DNA from: Bacteroidota bacterium
Lineage (GTDB): Bacteria; Bacteroidota; Bacteroidia; NS11-12g; UBA955
Length of the DNA: 64,000 nucleotides
NCBI GenBank assembly: GCA_024103355.1
Contig: JAGFIU010000048.1
Location: 26,243 to 90,242 of the forward strand
Direction: 5' to 3'
Position 1 is the first letter of the stretch, and every line of letters starts with the position of its first letter. The translations under genes were made by a program, and so were the position numbers. Below are positions 1 through 9,462 of the stretch, one piece after another. The notes beneath the pieces are model-generated. The model searched no databases, was not told where the DNA came from, and worked only from the letters and a program-made list of their open reading frames with translations.

Positions 1-1
1 A

Positions 2-1087
2 AACAGCGGAGTAGGGACATTAAGTAATCCCACGATAAAAACAAACAAAAATGGAGCAACCATTAGTGTTAATGGGAGCGGTAATGTTACCTATAAGCCA
101 AAGAACGGATTTTATGGGATAGATACATTTACATATGAGGTATGTGAGTTACCCGGAGGTAGTCTTTGTAAAGAGGAGATGGTTATAGTAACGGTAAATG
201 ATATAGATGCCCCTGTTGATATTATAGCTTCAGATGATTACAATACAACATATAGCAATACGAAGTTGACAGTGAGCAGTGCAAGTCAGGGAGTTCAAAT
301 CAATGATTTTACAACTCAAGATGGAGGTTCATGGCAATCAAGAGTGGGCGGTAATGTATCAGTAAGGCGAACCACAAGTTTGTCGGTAACCGGAGGCAGT
401 ATCAATATGGAAGATGATGGTACATATGAATTTCAGCCATCATTGAATTTTGTAGGTACGGCAGTTATTCCATATACCACATGTCGCGGGACATTGTGTG
501 CAGGGGGTACTCTTTATATACAAGTATTTGATTTAACGCTTTTGCCGGTAAAGTTAATAGATTTTGAAGCAGAGAAGATAGGCGATCGTCAAGTTGAATT
601 GTATTGGAAGACAAGTTCGGAAGAGAACAACAATTATTTTACAATAGAGCGAAGTTCAGATATGGAAAATTGGATTGAAGTAGGTCGGGTAGCAGGTGCC
701 GGTACGAGCTACCAAGAGAATCAATATATGTTGAGAGATAATTCTGCCCCCACCGGTATATTGTATTATAGATTGTCACAGACCGACTATGACGGGGCAG
801 AGAATCAGATAGGGGTTGCAAAGGTTGGCTCAGAAGACATAGATTCCAAGTCCTTTATACTGTATCCAAATCCATGTAGGAATGAGTTGAATGTAGGCGG
901 ATTTATAAAAAGTACAGTACATTATGAGATATATAACACCATAGGCAAGAAGGTCTTAGGTGGAGAAGGAGCAGTAGGCAGGGAGTTGAAGATAAATGTA
1001 GAAGCATTACCCGGTGGAACCTATTTCTTTATTTTGTCAGATAAATCAGGAGTGAAAAGTAGAATTGCATTCATTAAAGAGGATTAA
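2..1087 (+). CDS. T9SS-exported adhesin-like protein, 3' end only
   Basis: The reading frame is open from base 2, so the gene is cut by the window start; the ATG at 179 is internal. The visible 361 residues begin with beta-rich, Gly/Asn/Thr-rich sequence of the tandem Ig/cadherin-like kind seen in large surface proteins (for example a 'YGIDTFTYEVCE' motif). A fibronectin-III-like stretch follows ('VELYWKTSSEENNNYFTIERS'-type). The last 80 or so residues are a Por/T9SS type A sorting domain ('LYPNPCRNELNV' to 'GGTYFFILSDKSG'), which directs passage through the type IX system and surface anchoring. The ligand is unknown. The family and export route are well supported; function as an adhesin is inference. 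Confidence 0.85.
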   Translation, partial: NSGVGTLSNPTIKTNKNGATISVNGSGNVTYKPKNGFYGIDTFTYEVCELPGGSLCKEEMVIVTVNDIDAPVDIIASDDYNTTYSNTKLTVSSASQGVQINDFTTQDGGSWQSRVGGNVSVRRTTSLSVTGGSINMEDDGTYEFQPSLNFVGTAVIPYTTCRGTLCAGGTLYIQVFDLTLLPVKLIDFEAEKIGDRQVELYWKTSSEENNNYFTIERSSDMENWIEVGRVAGAGTSYQENQYMLRDNSAPTGILYYRLSQTDYDGAENQIGVAKVGSEDIDSKSFILYPNPCRNELNVGGFIKSTVHYEIYNTIGKKVLGGEGAVGRELKINVEALPGGTYFFILSDKSGVKSRIAFIKED

Positions 1088-1124
1088 AAGGCCTCTCTAT
1101 TCTCTATATTGATTGAAATTGTTG

Positions 1125-1158
1125 GTTTTGGATACTAAAAGGTATCCAAAACTGTTTT
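1125..1158. terminator. Bidirectional intrinsic terminator between convergent genes
   Basis: A perfect 11-bp stem (GTTTTGGATAC at 1125-1135 with GTATCCAAAAC at 1142-1152) encloses a 6-base loop and is followed by a T-rich run. It lies between the adhesin gene (plus) and the serine hydrolase gene (minus), so it can serve both. Confidence 0.6.
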
Positions 1159-1194
1159 ATAGGGTTACTAAAATTTTATAATTATAACCAAAAC

Positions 1195-2394
1195 TTAATG
1201 TTGCATCATGGCATCAACAATCGATTTTCTTAATTCATAGAAAAGCGGTCGTAAACGGCTGTCACCATCGGTGCCGTAATTAATGATTAATGCTAAGGTT
1301 TGTTTGTACTCCGGGAAATAAAACAAATCTGCGGTATAACCTAAATCCCTTCCTCTGTGTCCATAAGCATATTCTTTGGGATTGGTTCTCAATAAAAAGT
1401 CTTTCATTATTCCTGCACCTAATTCCCTCTCTTCATAACCTTTTTCAGATTTGCCAAAAATCAGCATTTGATTGAGAGAGTTGGTTGTAAGTAATGTTTT
1501 ATGTATTAACAGAGCATCTATAAAATCCCTAAGGTCAAATACATTGGAATAGATTCCGGTATAACCATTTCCACTGCCTGTATTATAGCTGCTCAAGTTT
1601 TCCAATCTGCCGTTGTTGTATAAATCATAATATCCTTGAGCAACCTTTCCTTCAGGGAGGGGGTCATGATAAAAGTAGTAGGTATTGTTTAACCCCAACG
1701 GTTCTAAAATCTTTTCGTGTAATAACTCTTGATGTGGTTTTCCTCCTATTTTGTCAATAACCATACTGAGTAACAAAGTGTTGGTATTTGAGTAAGATGG
1801 CCCATTTCCCGGAGTATACAACGACTTTTTTCCCCTGACATATTCCAATATATCCATTTGGTTTCTGTGTCGTGGAGGATTGTTAAGTATATCTAAATAG
1901 AATTTAGTATCCGTAATTACGTCAAAGATTCCTGTATTGTGCATCATTAACTGTCTGACAGTTACTTCGTTTGCATTGGCAATGCCTTCGAGTTCTTTTG
2001 AATCAAGGTATTCACTAATCTTCTTGTCTAAATCCAACTTGCCTTCTTCCTGCATCTTAAAAGCCAATACCCCTATAAAAATCTTGGTCAGACTTGCTAC
2101 TTTAGAAATATGACAAGGTTGCATTTTAATTTTGTTTTTGATATCTGCATAGCCCGCGGATCCTACATAAGTACCATTGCTGTCAACCACTAAAAGTGCG
2201 ATACCGGGAAACCCGTCTGCAACGGCTTTATTGAGTATAGAGTTAAATAATTCAGATTTGGGATGTCCGGAGTGATTCTCAGAAGCATTACATACTTCTG
2301 ATTTTGTGATACTTTCCTTCGAACATGAGGCTATGAACATAACAGAAAATAATCCTAAATAGAATAGTCTAAATTGTTTCATTGATAATTTCAT
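1195..2394 (-). CDS. Serine hydrolase lipoprotein (beta-lactamase/PBP class C fold)
   Basis: This is a 399-residue member of the beta-lactamase/transpeptidase-like serine hydrolase family. The N-terminus is a lipoprotein signal ending in the lipobox 'IASC' (Cys24), so it is probably envelope-anchored. All three active-site motifs are visible: SxxK at Ser101-Lys104 ('SLTK'), YxN at Tyr201-Asn203 ('YSN') and the HxG element at His346 ('HRG'). These families act as D,D-peptidases, esterases or aminopeptidases, and the substrate cannot be read from the sequence. The next gene upstream ends 3 bases before this start, so the two are probably cotranscribed. A second ATG four codons in (2382) is an equally good start. 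Confidence 0.85.
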   Translation of the reverse strand: MKLSMKQFRLFYLGLFSVMFIASCSKESITKSEVCNASENHSGHPKSELFNSILNKAVADGFPGIALLVVDSNGTYVGSAGYADIKNKIKMQPCHISKVASLTKIFIGVLAFKMQEEGKLDLDKKISEYLDSKELEGIANANEVTVRQLMMHNTGIFDVITDTKFYLDILNNPPRHRNQMDILEYVRGKKSLYTPGNGPSYSNTNTLLLSMVIDKIGGKPHQELLHEKILEPLGLNNTYYFYHDPLPEGKVAQGYYDLYNNGRLENLSSYNTGSGNGYTGIYSNVFDLRDFIDALLIHKTLLTTNSLNQMLIFGKSEKGYEERELGAGIMKDFLLRTNPKEYAYGHRGRDLGYTADLFYFPEYKQTLALIINYGTDGDSRLRPLFYELRKSIVDAMMQH

Positions 2395-2397
2395 GGT

Positions 2398-3015
2398 TTA
2401 TTTGTTAGAAGTATTAAAAATTGAAAAACGTGCTCCAAGATGCAAAGCACTATTGGGTAAAATAGGAACGTATTTATTAACAAACGGCATTTGTAACCAA
2501 AATTGATATTGTAAGAAAAACTCCATTGGAAAATGACAAGAATGAGAGAAATCATAGCCAAGCAACAAAGAGAACGTACTCATGAATTGAGGTCTTCCAA
2601 ACTTGCCGACCTGATGATATTCGCCATCTTCTAATTCGAACTGTTGAAGGTCAGCAAATGAGTGCAGATAACCTATTCCCAACAAACTTTGAGCGTATAG
2701 AGCTGAATATATCTTGTGCTGATAGCCAAGTTCTGAATAAAGTTGTACAGCATTTTGCGAAAAACGGTGATAAAAATATCCAAACTTAAATGTCTGAAAT
2801 AAGCGACTTTTCTCTTTTATTACATAATCATAAGAAGTTCCAATGGTAAAGCCGGGATGTATTGTTTTGCTGAAAACTCCTGCATAACCGCTTCCGGGAA
2901 GCATTGTGCCATTATTGAATATACTGAATGTAATCGGGTAGCTCTGCTCATGTGCTGCTTGTAGCTTTCCAAGAGAAGATAAGACAAGAAATGAAATGAT
3001 GATTAGCTTCTTCAT
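2398..3015 (-). CDS. Predicted outer-membrane beta-barrel protein, unknown function
   Basis: The likely start is the ATG at 3015 ('MKKLIII'), which gives a clean signal peptide ending near 'KLQA'; an ATG nine codons upstream (3042) would put polar residues before it. The mature part of about 185 residues alternates hydrophobic and polar residues with many Tyr, Phe and Gly, and ends in a strand closing with 'GARFSIF'. This suits a small outer-membrane barrel or a periplasmic beta protein. I do not recognise a named family. It sits just upstream of the serine hydrolase lipoprotein gene on the same strand. Confidence 0.6.
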   Translation of the reverse strand: MKKLIIISFLVLSSLGKLQAAHEQSYPITFSIFNNGTMLPGSGYAGVFSKTIHPGFTIGTSYDYVIKEKSRLFQTFKFGYFYHRFSQNAVQLYSELGYQHKIYSALYAQSLLGIGYLHSFADLQQFELEDGEYHQVGKFGRPQFMSTFSLLLGYDFSHSCHFPMEFFLQYQFWLQMPFVNKYVPILPNSALHLGARFSIFNTSNK

Positions 3016-3109
3016 TTTGATTGTTGAATTAGATTGGCTCAAATCTAATCAACAAATAGAAATTCTTACTTAAAATATGCTTAAGAGAAGTAGAGCTATG
3101 GATAATGAA

Positions 3110-3769
3110 TTATCTCAAATCATCCGTTGTAGTTGCTGGATATACAATCGGGTCATATTCAAAGAATTTAGAATCAAGTTCTTGATTGCTTTGTTGAGAA
3201 ATAATATTAATTGTTTGGCGAATTCCACTTTTATAACTGATATCAACCTGTTTGATATTAGAATCGTCTTCTTTTACATGAAGGGTGATATAAAAGTACG
3301 GTTTCTTTTTGTCGTTTGGATTTAACGCTATCTTGTTATACTTGATATTATCTTTGGTATAGTTACCGTCAAATTTTGATTGAAACCCTTTTTGATAAAA
3401 ATTGAAAATAGTTGCAGGGCTTATTTCAACGTTTTTAGAATCATAGTTTTCTATGGTAAGTTCTTTTGAATTTTTTAGATATGTCCAGATAACTTTACCG
3501 TTACAGATGATAATGTGTTCATTTAATTCGAGTTTATAGTTGTCGCCTTTAACCCAAATTTTACCAAACTCAGTTACAGGCTCAACTTTTTCTGCCTTAT
3601 TTTCAGTAGTAATGTTAAATTCAGAATATAATGTCTTTTGGTTTTTATAGGTCTTGGTAACTTTGTTAAGAATTTCTTTGGCTTTTTGCTCCAAATCGAT
3701 TTGTGTAAATGCAAGTCCGGAAAATCCAATAATAAGAGTAAATAAGGTAAGTGTTTTAAGGTATCTCAT
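3110..3769 (-). CDS. lolA: Outer-membrane lipoprotein carrier protein LolA-like
   Basis: This 219-residue protein has a signal peptide ('LTLFTLIIGFSGLAFT') and the LolA/LolB half-barrel pattern. An N-terminal helix ('KAKEILNKVTKTYKN') precedes alternating beta strands that include 'FGKIWVKGDNYKLEL' and 'NGKVIWTYLKNSKELTI', the usual core of Bacteroidota LolA proteins. LolA ferries lipoproteins from the LolCDE complex across the periplasm. It starts 3 bases after ftsK ends on the same strand, so the pair is very likely cotranscribed; an FtsK-LolA pairing is common in this phylum. A LolC/E-like permease is encoded at 61.6-62.8 kb. Confidence 0.85.
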   Translation of the reverse strand: MRYLKTLTLFTLIIGFSGLAFTQIDLEQKAKEILNKVTKTYKNQKTLYSEFNITTENKAEKVEPVTEFGKIWVKGDNYKLELNEHIIICNGKVIWTYLKNSKELTIENYDSKNVEISPATIFNFYQKGFQSKFDGNYTKDNIKYNKIALNPNDKKKPYFYITLHVKEDDSNIKQVDISYKSGIRQTINIISQQSNQELDSKFFEYDPIVYPATTTDDLR

Positions 3770-3772
3770 TGT

Positions 3773-6295
3773 TTAATTATCTATATTCAAGTTAGTCAAA
3801 AAATGTTCCAAACTATCAATGTCATGAATGAGTACATCTCTGGCTTTTGAGCCTCTGCTGGAACCGACAATCCCTGCAGCTTCGAGTTGGTCAATCAATC
3901 TGCCTGCCCGGTTATAGCCGATTTTGAGTTTACGTTGTATCATTGATGTAGAGCCTTGCTGTGTTTCCACAACAATGCGTGCGGCTTCATCAAACAAAGG
4001 GTCTTTGTCTTCTGCATCAAAATCATTGTTTCCTTCTCCTTCTTCACCCGGAGCTTCAGGCAGAATAAACGCGCTGCCAAATCCTTTTTGGTCAGAAATG
4101 AAGTCGGCAACAGCATCTGCTTCAGGAGTATCCACAAATGGACATTGTAATCGTATCAAATCGCTACCAGAATAGAATAACATATCTCCTTTTCCTATGA
4201 GTTGGTCTGCTCCGTTACTGTCTAAGATAGTGCGACTGTCTATCTTTGAAGTAACACGGAATGCTAATCTTGCAGGGAAGTTTGCTTTGATTGTTCCTGT
4301 TATAATATTTACAGAAGGTCTTTGTGTAGCCAAAATTACGTGTATTCCAACCGCACGAGCCAATTGTGCCAATCTGGCAATGGGCGTTTCTACCTCTCGG
4401 CCTGCTGTCATCATCAAATCTGCCACTTCGTCTACAACTACTACAATGTAGGGGAGAAATGCATGTCCTTTCTCAGGATTCAACCTACGCTCTTTGAACT
4501 TAGTGTTATATTCTATAATATTTCGGCAACCTGCATCCTTTAATTGATTATACCGGTTGTCCATCTCAATACACAAGGATTTCAAAGTGTCAGTTACTTG
4601 AGATGTATCGGTAATGATGGCATCTCCTTCTCCGGGAAGTTTTGCAAGAAAATGTTTCTCTAATTTATTATAAAGAGATAGTTCAACCTTTTTGGGGTCA
4701 ACCATCACAAATTTTAATTCGGTAGGGTGTTTTTTATACAACAATGAGATAATCAAACAGTTCAACCCAACGGATTTTCCTTGACCTGTGGCTCCGGCTA
4801 CCAATAGATGAGGCATTTTGGCTAAGTCAGCTATATAAAGTTCGTTGGAAATTGTTTTACCCAAGATAACAGGCAATTCAAATTTACTCTCTTTAAATTT
4901 CTTACTTTTTATAACAGAACTCATGGGAACCATCTCCGGTTTCTTATTAGGAACCTCGATTCCTATTGTTCCTTTTCCCGGTATGGGTGCTATAATTCTG
5001 ATTCCAAGAGCAGCAAGGCTGAGTGCAATATCATCTTCAAGATTTTTTATTTTGGAAATCCGCACCCCCGTTTCAGGGATTATTTCATAGAGTGTAACAG
5101 TTGGCCCAATCGTGGCTTTGATTTCTTTGATACCAATATTGTAGTTGTTCAGTGTATTCAAAATCAATGATTTGCTGCTTTCCAACTCATCTCGGTCTAT
5201 TTCAGCTTTGTTGATTTCATATTCTTTGAGCAAATCATCTGTGGGAAATTGATATCCGGGCAAATCCAACCAAGGATCGTAAGGCTCATCTATTCCATAA
5301 TGTTCTTTTCTTTCCGGAGTGTTTTCGGGATTTTCTGATACCTCAATATCGGATGTCTCTTCTATAGCAAATGGAATTTCATCATTTACAGGATTCTCGT
5401 AATCTTCTTGTTGATTTTCTGCTATATCCGGATTTACTAATTTAATATCATCTTCACTATCAGACATGTCTGCATCATTGCTGAGTATGACCTCATTCGG
5501 TTTTTCTTCCCACGGAATATCTTCATCATCGAAAGATGCTTCAGTATCTTCAATATCACTCACTATGGGATTAGGCTCAGTAGTCAGAATATTTTCATCA
5601 GTATGCAAATCTATATCAGCAGGATTTTGTGCTTTGTTGAGTGATGGGAGTATGTTGATTTTGAGATAAGTTACCATAAAAATAAAGCCGGATATTGCGA
5701 TTAGAAACACTGTTCCAATTGAGCCTAACAATCCCTTCAGCCACTCAACTCCAAAATAACCTATTCCACCTCCAAGATAGAGTTGCCCACCTTGAATAAA
5801 TCCCAAAGTCATTGTTCCCCATAATAACATGAAAAGTGTGATTCGGGAAAAACTTTTCTGTTTGAAGAGAGTTTTTCCGATAAACATTTTAAGCCCCAGA
5901 TTAAGCAGTAATAACAAGGGGAGTATTGCCAAAATCCCAAACCACCGGTAAACTATTAAATACGAAAGCATTGCTCCGAACATCCCCATAAAATTATGTG
6001 CAATGATGGGATTATTAATTTTCAGCCAATTCCAATTTTTCCCGATAATTAATGCTTGGTCGCTGTTACCCATGAACATATTTAACCAATAGGAGAAATA
6101 GCTTAGGATTGCATAAGCTGAAAATCCCATCATGACAAGACCCAATAGTTGCATTGTTTTAGGGTCTTTGAGAATAGATTTTATTGTAACACTGCCAACA
6201 TCTTCACCGACCATATTTTTTTGGTTTGGTGCAGTCTCCAAAAAATCATTCATTGGTTTGTTTTCTTTCTTCTTTTCTATATTCTTTCCAAACAC
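3773..6295 (-). CDS. ftsK: DNA translocase FtsK/SpoIIIE
   Basis: FtsK is a septal hexameric ATPase that pumps chromosome termini during division. In this 840-residue protein, four to five membrane segments fall between residues 50 and 210. An acidic, low-complexity linker (about 225-345) follows, and then the alpha/beta motor. Walker A is 'GATGQGKS' at 501-508, Walker B is 'VVVVDE' ending at Glu623, and a winged-helix gamma domain (about 770-830, including 'IQRKLKIGYNRAGRLIDQL') reads KOPS-like sites. The linker is shorter than in E. coli FtsK. The start at 6295 is the first ATG; a second at residue 15 is possible. It is followed by lolA after 3 bases. Confidence 0.95.
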   Translation of the reverse strand: MFGKNIEKKKENKPMNDFLETAPNQKNMVGEDVGSVTIKSILKDPKTMQLLGLVMMGFSAYAILSYFSYWLNMFMGNSDQALIIGKNWNWLKINNPIIAHNFMGMFGAMLSYLIVYRWFGILAILPLLLLLNLGLKMFIGKTLFKQKSFSRITLFMLLWGTMTLGFIQGGQLYLGGGIGYFGVEWLKGLLGSIGTVFLIAISGFIFMVTYLKINILPSLNKAQNPADIDLHTDENILTTEPNPIVSDIEDTEASFDDEDIPWEEKPNEVILSNDADMSDSEDDIKLVNPDIAENQQEDYENPVNDEIPFAIEETSDIEVSENPENTPERKEHYGIDEPYDPWLDLPGYQFPTDDLLKEYEINKAEIDRDELESSKSLILNTLNNYNIGIKEIKATIGPTVTLYEIIPETGVRISKIKNLEDDIALSLAALGIRIIAPIPGKGTIGIEVPNKKPEMVPMSSVIKSKKFKESKFELPVILGKTISNELYIADLAKMPHLLVAGATGQGKSVGLNCLIISLLYKKHPTELKFVMVDPKKVELSLYNKLEKHFLAKLPGEGDAIITDTSQVTDTLKSLCIEMDNRYNQLKDAGCRNIIEYNTKFKERRLNPEKGHAFLPYIVVVVDEVADLMMTAGREVETPIARLAQLARAVGIHVILATQRPSVNIITGTIKANFPARLAFRVTSKIDSRTILDSNGADQLIGKGDMLFYSGSDLIRLQCPFVDTPEADAVADFISDQKGFGSAFILPEAPGEEGEGNNDFDAEDKDPLFDEAARIVVETQQGSTSMIQRKLKIGYNRAGRLIDQLEAAGIVGSSRGSKARDVLIHDIDSLEHFLTNLNIDN

Positions 6296-6442
6296 CGGCT
6301 TACTTTATATGAAATGATGTGCAATATTCGATAATAATAAAGAGCCATTATAGCGAAAGATTTCCTATTAATGTTTAAAAGATTAGGAAAGTGTAAATAA
6401 TACTATGCTATTTTCGCCCTCAATCAAAATCATAATAATAAA

Positions 6443-7300
6443 ATGAGCAAAGCATATATTTTCCCCGGACAAGGTGCGCAGTATTCCGGCATGGGTAAGG
6501 AACTGTATCACGGCAATTCAAAAGCAAAACAATGGTTTGATAAGGCCAATGAAATATTGGGTTTTGAGATTACAAAAACCATGTTTGAAGGAAGTGATGA
6601 AGATTTAAAACAGACCAAAATAACCCAACCGGCAATTTTCTTGGATTCAGTTATTCAAGCTTTTTGTTTGGAAGAATTTAAACCGGCAATGGTAGCAGGC
6701 CATTCTTTGGGTGAGTTTTCCGCATTGGTTGCTGCCGGTGCACTCAATTTTGAGGATGGTTTAAGATTGGTTTCAGAAAGAGCGTTGTCCATGCAAGTTG
6801 CTTGCGAAGCAAAACCATCTACAATGGCAGCAGTGTTAGGATTGGATGATGCTAAAGTAGAAGAAATATGTGCATCTGTCAAAACAGGTATTGTTGTGCC
6901 CGCAAATTATAACTGCCCCGGACAGCTTGTGATTTCAGGTGAAATCGAAGCAGTTAATCAGGCATGCGAAAAACTCAAAGAAGCCGGAGCTAAGAGGGCA
7001 TTGGTACTTCAGGTAGGAGGCGCGTTTCACTCTCCTCTAATGCTGCCTGCACAAGAAAGATTGGCTAAAGCAATCGCTGGCACAGAGTTCAAATCACCCT
7101 CTTGTCCTATTTATCAAAATGTAACAGCTCAGGCAGCCTCAAACCCGTCTTTGATTAAAGACAACTTATTGAAACAACTCACTGCACCAGTCAAATGGAC
7201 ACAAACAGTTCAACAAATGGCTAAAGACGGAGCAACCGAGTTCATTGAAGTGGGACCGGGAAAGGTTTTGACCGGATTGGTTAAAAAGATTTTGGGATAA
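6443..7300 (+). CDS. fabD: Malonyl-CoA:ACP transacylase FabD
   Basis: FabD transfers the malonyl group from malonyl-CoA to acyl carrier protein, supplying the elongation unit of type II fatty acid synthesis in the cytoplasm. The 285-residue length is normal. Visible motifs are 'FPGQGAQ' (7-13), the nucleophile elbow 'GHSLG' with Ser88, and the catalytic His196 in 'GGAFHSP'. It is divergent from ftsK. AccD, which helps make its substrate, is encoded at 40.3 kb. The glycosyltransferase gene begins 17 bases downstream and may be cotranscribed. Confidence 0.95.
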   Translation: MSKAYIFPGQGAQYSGMGKELYHGNSKAKQWFDKANEILGFEITKTMFEGSDEDLKQTKITQPAIFLDSVIQAFCLEEFKPAMVAGHSLGEFSALVAAGALNFEDGLRLVSERALSMQVACEAKPSTMAAVLGLDDAKVEEICASVKTGIVVPANYNCPGQLVISGEIEAVNQACEKLKEAGAKRALVLQVGGAFHSPLMLPAQERLAKAIAGTEFKSPSCPIYQNVTAQAASNPSLIKDNLLKQLTAPVKWTQTVQQMAKDGATEFIEVGPGKVLTGLVKKILG

Positions 7301-7317
7301 TTCCATAAGAACATATT

Positions 7318-8109
7318 GTGGATGTTAGCTTAATCATCGGAGTTTATAAAAATATTGCAGCCTTAGACCTTATTTTACAAAGTGTTGCCAAACAAAGTTT
7401 TTCAGGGAAAATAGAGGTCATTATTGCCGAAGATAACAATGCTGAAGAGATGAAATCAGCAATTATGCAATGGAAGACGCAATATCGTTTTTCTATTGAA
7501 CATGTTTTTCATCAAGACTTAGGTTTTAGAAAATGCAAAATTCTCAATGCTGCGGTTCTTAAAAGTACCGCTCCCTATCTGATTATCATAGATGGAGATT
7601 GTTTATTGCACAAGAAATTTTTTGAATCTCATCTTAGATTCAAACAACCTAAAACAGTGTTGTACGGACGCAGGGTTATGTTATCAGAAAAAATAACCCG
7701 TAAAAACCTTAAAAAAATGAAACTGCCTAATTTTAATCTATTTACTTTGTGGCTCAACGGTGCAAAAAGATTGGATGCCGCATTGTATTTAAGCAAAAAA
7801 AAACCAAATGAAAAGAAAGGTTTTTGGGGACATAATTGGTCTGTTTATAAAGATGATTTCATGTCTGTAAAAGGTTTTGATGAACAATATGAAGAAGCTG
7901 GAATAGGAGAGGATACAGATATTGAATGGAGAATGGAGATGAAAGGATTTCAATTCTTTAGAATCAAAAACAGTGCAATTCAATACCATCTTTGGCATCC
8001 GCTTAATTATACCGACACAAGCAAAGTCGAAAAAATATTGAATGAAAAAAAAGTCAAATGGCATGCTTCGCATAACCCTGATTTGTTATTAGGGAGTTTG
8101 GATATATAA
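7318..8109 (+). CDS. Glycosyltransferase family 2
   Basis: This 263-residue GT-A fold enzyme begins at a GTG codon; no in-frame ATG precedes the conserved first strand 'VSLIIGVYKN'. The DxD-like metal/nucleotide-sugar site is 'IIIDGDCLL', and the C-terminal acceptor region contains 'GIGEDTDIEWRM', typical of GT2 enzymes with a galactosyltransferase-type C-terminal module. It should transfer a sugar from a nucleotide donor to a cell-surface acceptor, but donor and acceptor cannot be deduced. No other sugar or polysaccharide genes lie beside it. It follows fabD closely. Confidence 0.85.
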   Translation: MDVSLIIGVYKNIAALDLILQSVAKQSFSGKIEVIIAEDNNAEEMKSAIMQWKTQYRFSIEHVFHQDLGFRKCKILNAAVLKSTAPYLIIIDGDCLLHKKFFESHLRFKQPKTVLYGRRVMLSEKITRKNLKKMKLPNFNLFTLWLNGAKRLDAALYLSKKKPNEKKGFWGHNWSVYKDDFMSVKGFDEQYEEAGIGEDTDIEWRMEMKGFQFFRIKNSAIQYHLWHPLNYTDTSKVEKILNEKKVKWHASHNPDLLLGSLDI

Positions 8110-8261
8110 TAAGGATAGGGCAGGACTCAAATTTATTTTAAATAAAGTTGCCATGTATTGAGTGTATTATAGTTGGATAATTTGTGCATATCCTTTTTGC
8201 AAATGTTAATAACCCCCGAACTGAATACACTTATTTGCAGGCTCGAAAATTGAGAATAGAG

Positions 8262-9284
8262 ATGGCAGACAGTAAAGCAGAAAAGATTAAAGCACTCAAG
8301 CTAACTATAGATAGACTTGAGAAGACCTATGGCAAAGGTGTAGTGATGAAGATGGATGAGCATGGTGTAGCTGATGTATCTGTCATTTCTACAGGTTCAT
8401 TTGGTTTGGATTTAGCCTTAGGTATTGGAGGGTTCCCTCGTGGTAGAATAGTTGAAATATACGGCCCTGAATCATCCGGTAAAACCACTTTGGCATTGAG
8501 TTGTATTGCTCAAGCCCAAAAAAACGGAGGATTATGTGCGTTTATAGATGCAGAACATGCATTTGATAAAATATATGCACAAAAATTAGGAATTAATGTT
8601 GAAGACCTTTTAGTATCACAACCTGATGATGGAGAACAAGCATTGGAAGTAGCCGACAATTTGATTCGCTCGGGAGCTTTGGATGTTGTGGTAATTGACT
8701 CTGTTGCAGCTTTGGTTCCAAAAGCTGAAATTGAAGGAGATATGGGAGATTCTAAAATGGGTTTGCAGGCACGATTGATGTCGCAAGCACTGAGAAAACT
8801 TACCGGAACCATCAACAAAACAGGATGTATCTGTATTTTTATCAATCAGTTGAGAGATAAGATTGGTGTCATGTTCGGTAATCCCGAAACAACAACCGGT
8901 GGTAATGCACTCAAATTCTATTCTTCTATAAGAATTGATATTCGCAGAATAGGACAGATAAAAAATGGTGATGAAATATTAGGAAACAGAACCAAAATAA
9001 AAGTTGCCAAAAACAAACTTGCACCACCCTTTAAAGTTGTTGAATTTGATATCATCTATGGACAAGGAATTTCACGTATTGGAGAGATTCTTGATATGGC
9101 AGTAGATAATGGAATTATCAATAAGAGCGGTTCTTGGTTTAGTTATGGTGACACTAAACTTGGTCAAGGCAGAGATGCGGTAAAAGATTTATTAACCGAT
9201 AACCCTGAGTTGATGGCTGAAATCGAAGCCAAACTCAAAGAAAAGGTGCTGGGTACTGCCCCTGCATCTGTACAGACTGAATAA
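8262..9284 (+). CDS. recA: Recombinase RecA
   Basis: RecA forms filaments on single-stranded DNA for homologous recombination and triggers SOS repressor cleavage. I choose the ATG at 8262 ('[10 protein letters not shown]'), which gives 340 residues and the conserved RecA N-terminus; the frame stays open 26 codons further upstream without family resemblance. Walker A is 'GPESSGKT' at 68-75, and the L1/L2 DNA-binding loops and '[19 protein letters not shown]' are present. The C-terminus ends with the usual acidic/Lys-rich tail. A strong terminator follows. I saw no obvious LexA-type operator in the 150 bases upstream. Confidence 0.97.
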   Translation: MADSKAEKIKALKLTIDRLEKTYGKGVVMKMDEHGVADVSVISTGSFGLDLALGIGGFPRGRIVEIYGPESSGKTTLALSCIAQAQKNGGLCAFIDAEHAFDKIYAQKLGINVEDLLVSQPDDGEQALEVADNLIRSGALDVVVIDSVAALVPKAEIEGDMGDSKMGLQARLMSQALRKLTGTINKTGCICIFINQLRDKIGVMFGNPETTTGGNALKFYSSIRIDIRRIGQIKNGDEILGNRTKIKVAKNKLAPPFKVVEFDIIYGQGISRIGEILDMAVDNGIINKSGSWFSYGDTKLGQGRDAVKDLLTDNPELMAEIEAKLKEKVLGTAPASVQTE

Positions 9285-9310
9285 TTGTTTTTCATGATTA
9301 TTTATATGCA

Positions 9311-9356
9311 AACAGGTTTATAAGGCCCCTATCCCCAAGGGGCTTTCCTGTTTTTT
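9311..9356 (+). terminator. recA intrinsic terminator
   Basis: An inner stem (9322-9330 with 9338-9346, core GCCCCT/AGGGGC) sits inside an outer stem AACAGG/CCTGTT (9311-9316 with 9347-9352) that runs into a T tract. It follows recA by about 25 bases. Confidence 0.75.
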
Positions 9357-9462
9357 ACTTGTTTCTGTTTATAATCTTTGTTTATCTCAGCTAGAAAATA
9401 TTTTTTCAAGTTTTTTTGATTCAAATACTCACTTATAACAACTATCTTAAAGATAGCGGCAG

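Noticed and set aside
3077..3325. Plus-strand open frame of 82 codons near the start of lolA.
   Set aside because: It lies largely antisense to lolA, has no family features and looks like a shadow of that gene.
8184..8261. Longer recA from 8184.
   Set aside because: The extra 26 residues do not resemble RecA, and the ATG at 8262 gives the family N-terminus.
9442..9456. CTATC/GATAG hairpin between recA and the DUF2279 gene as a terminator.
   Set aside because: The stem is only 5-7 bp and lacks a T tract in either direction.
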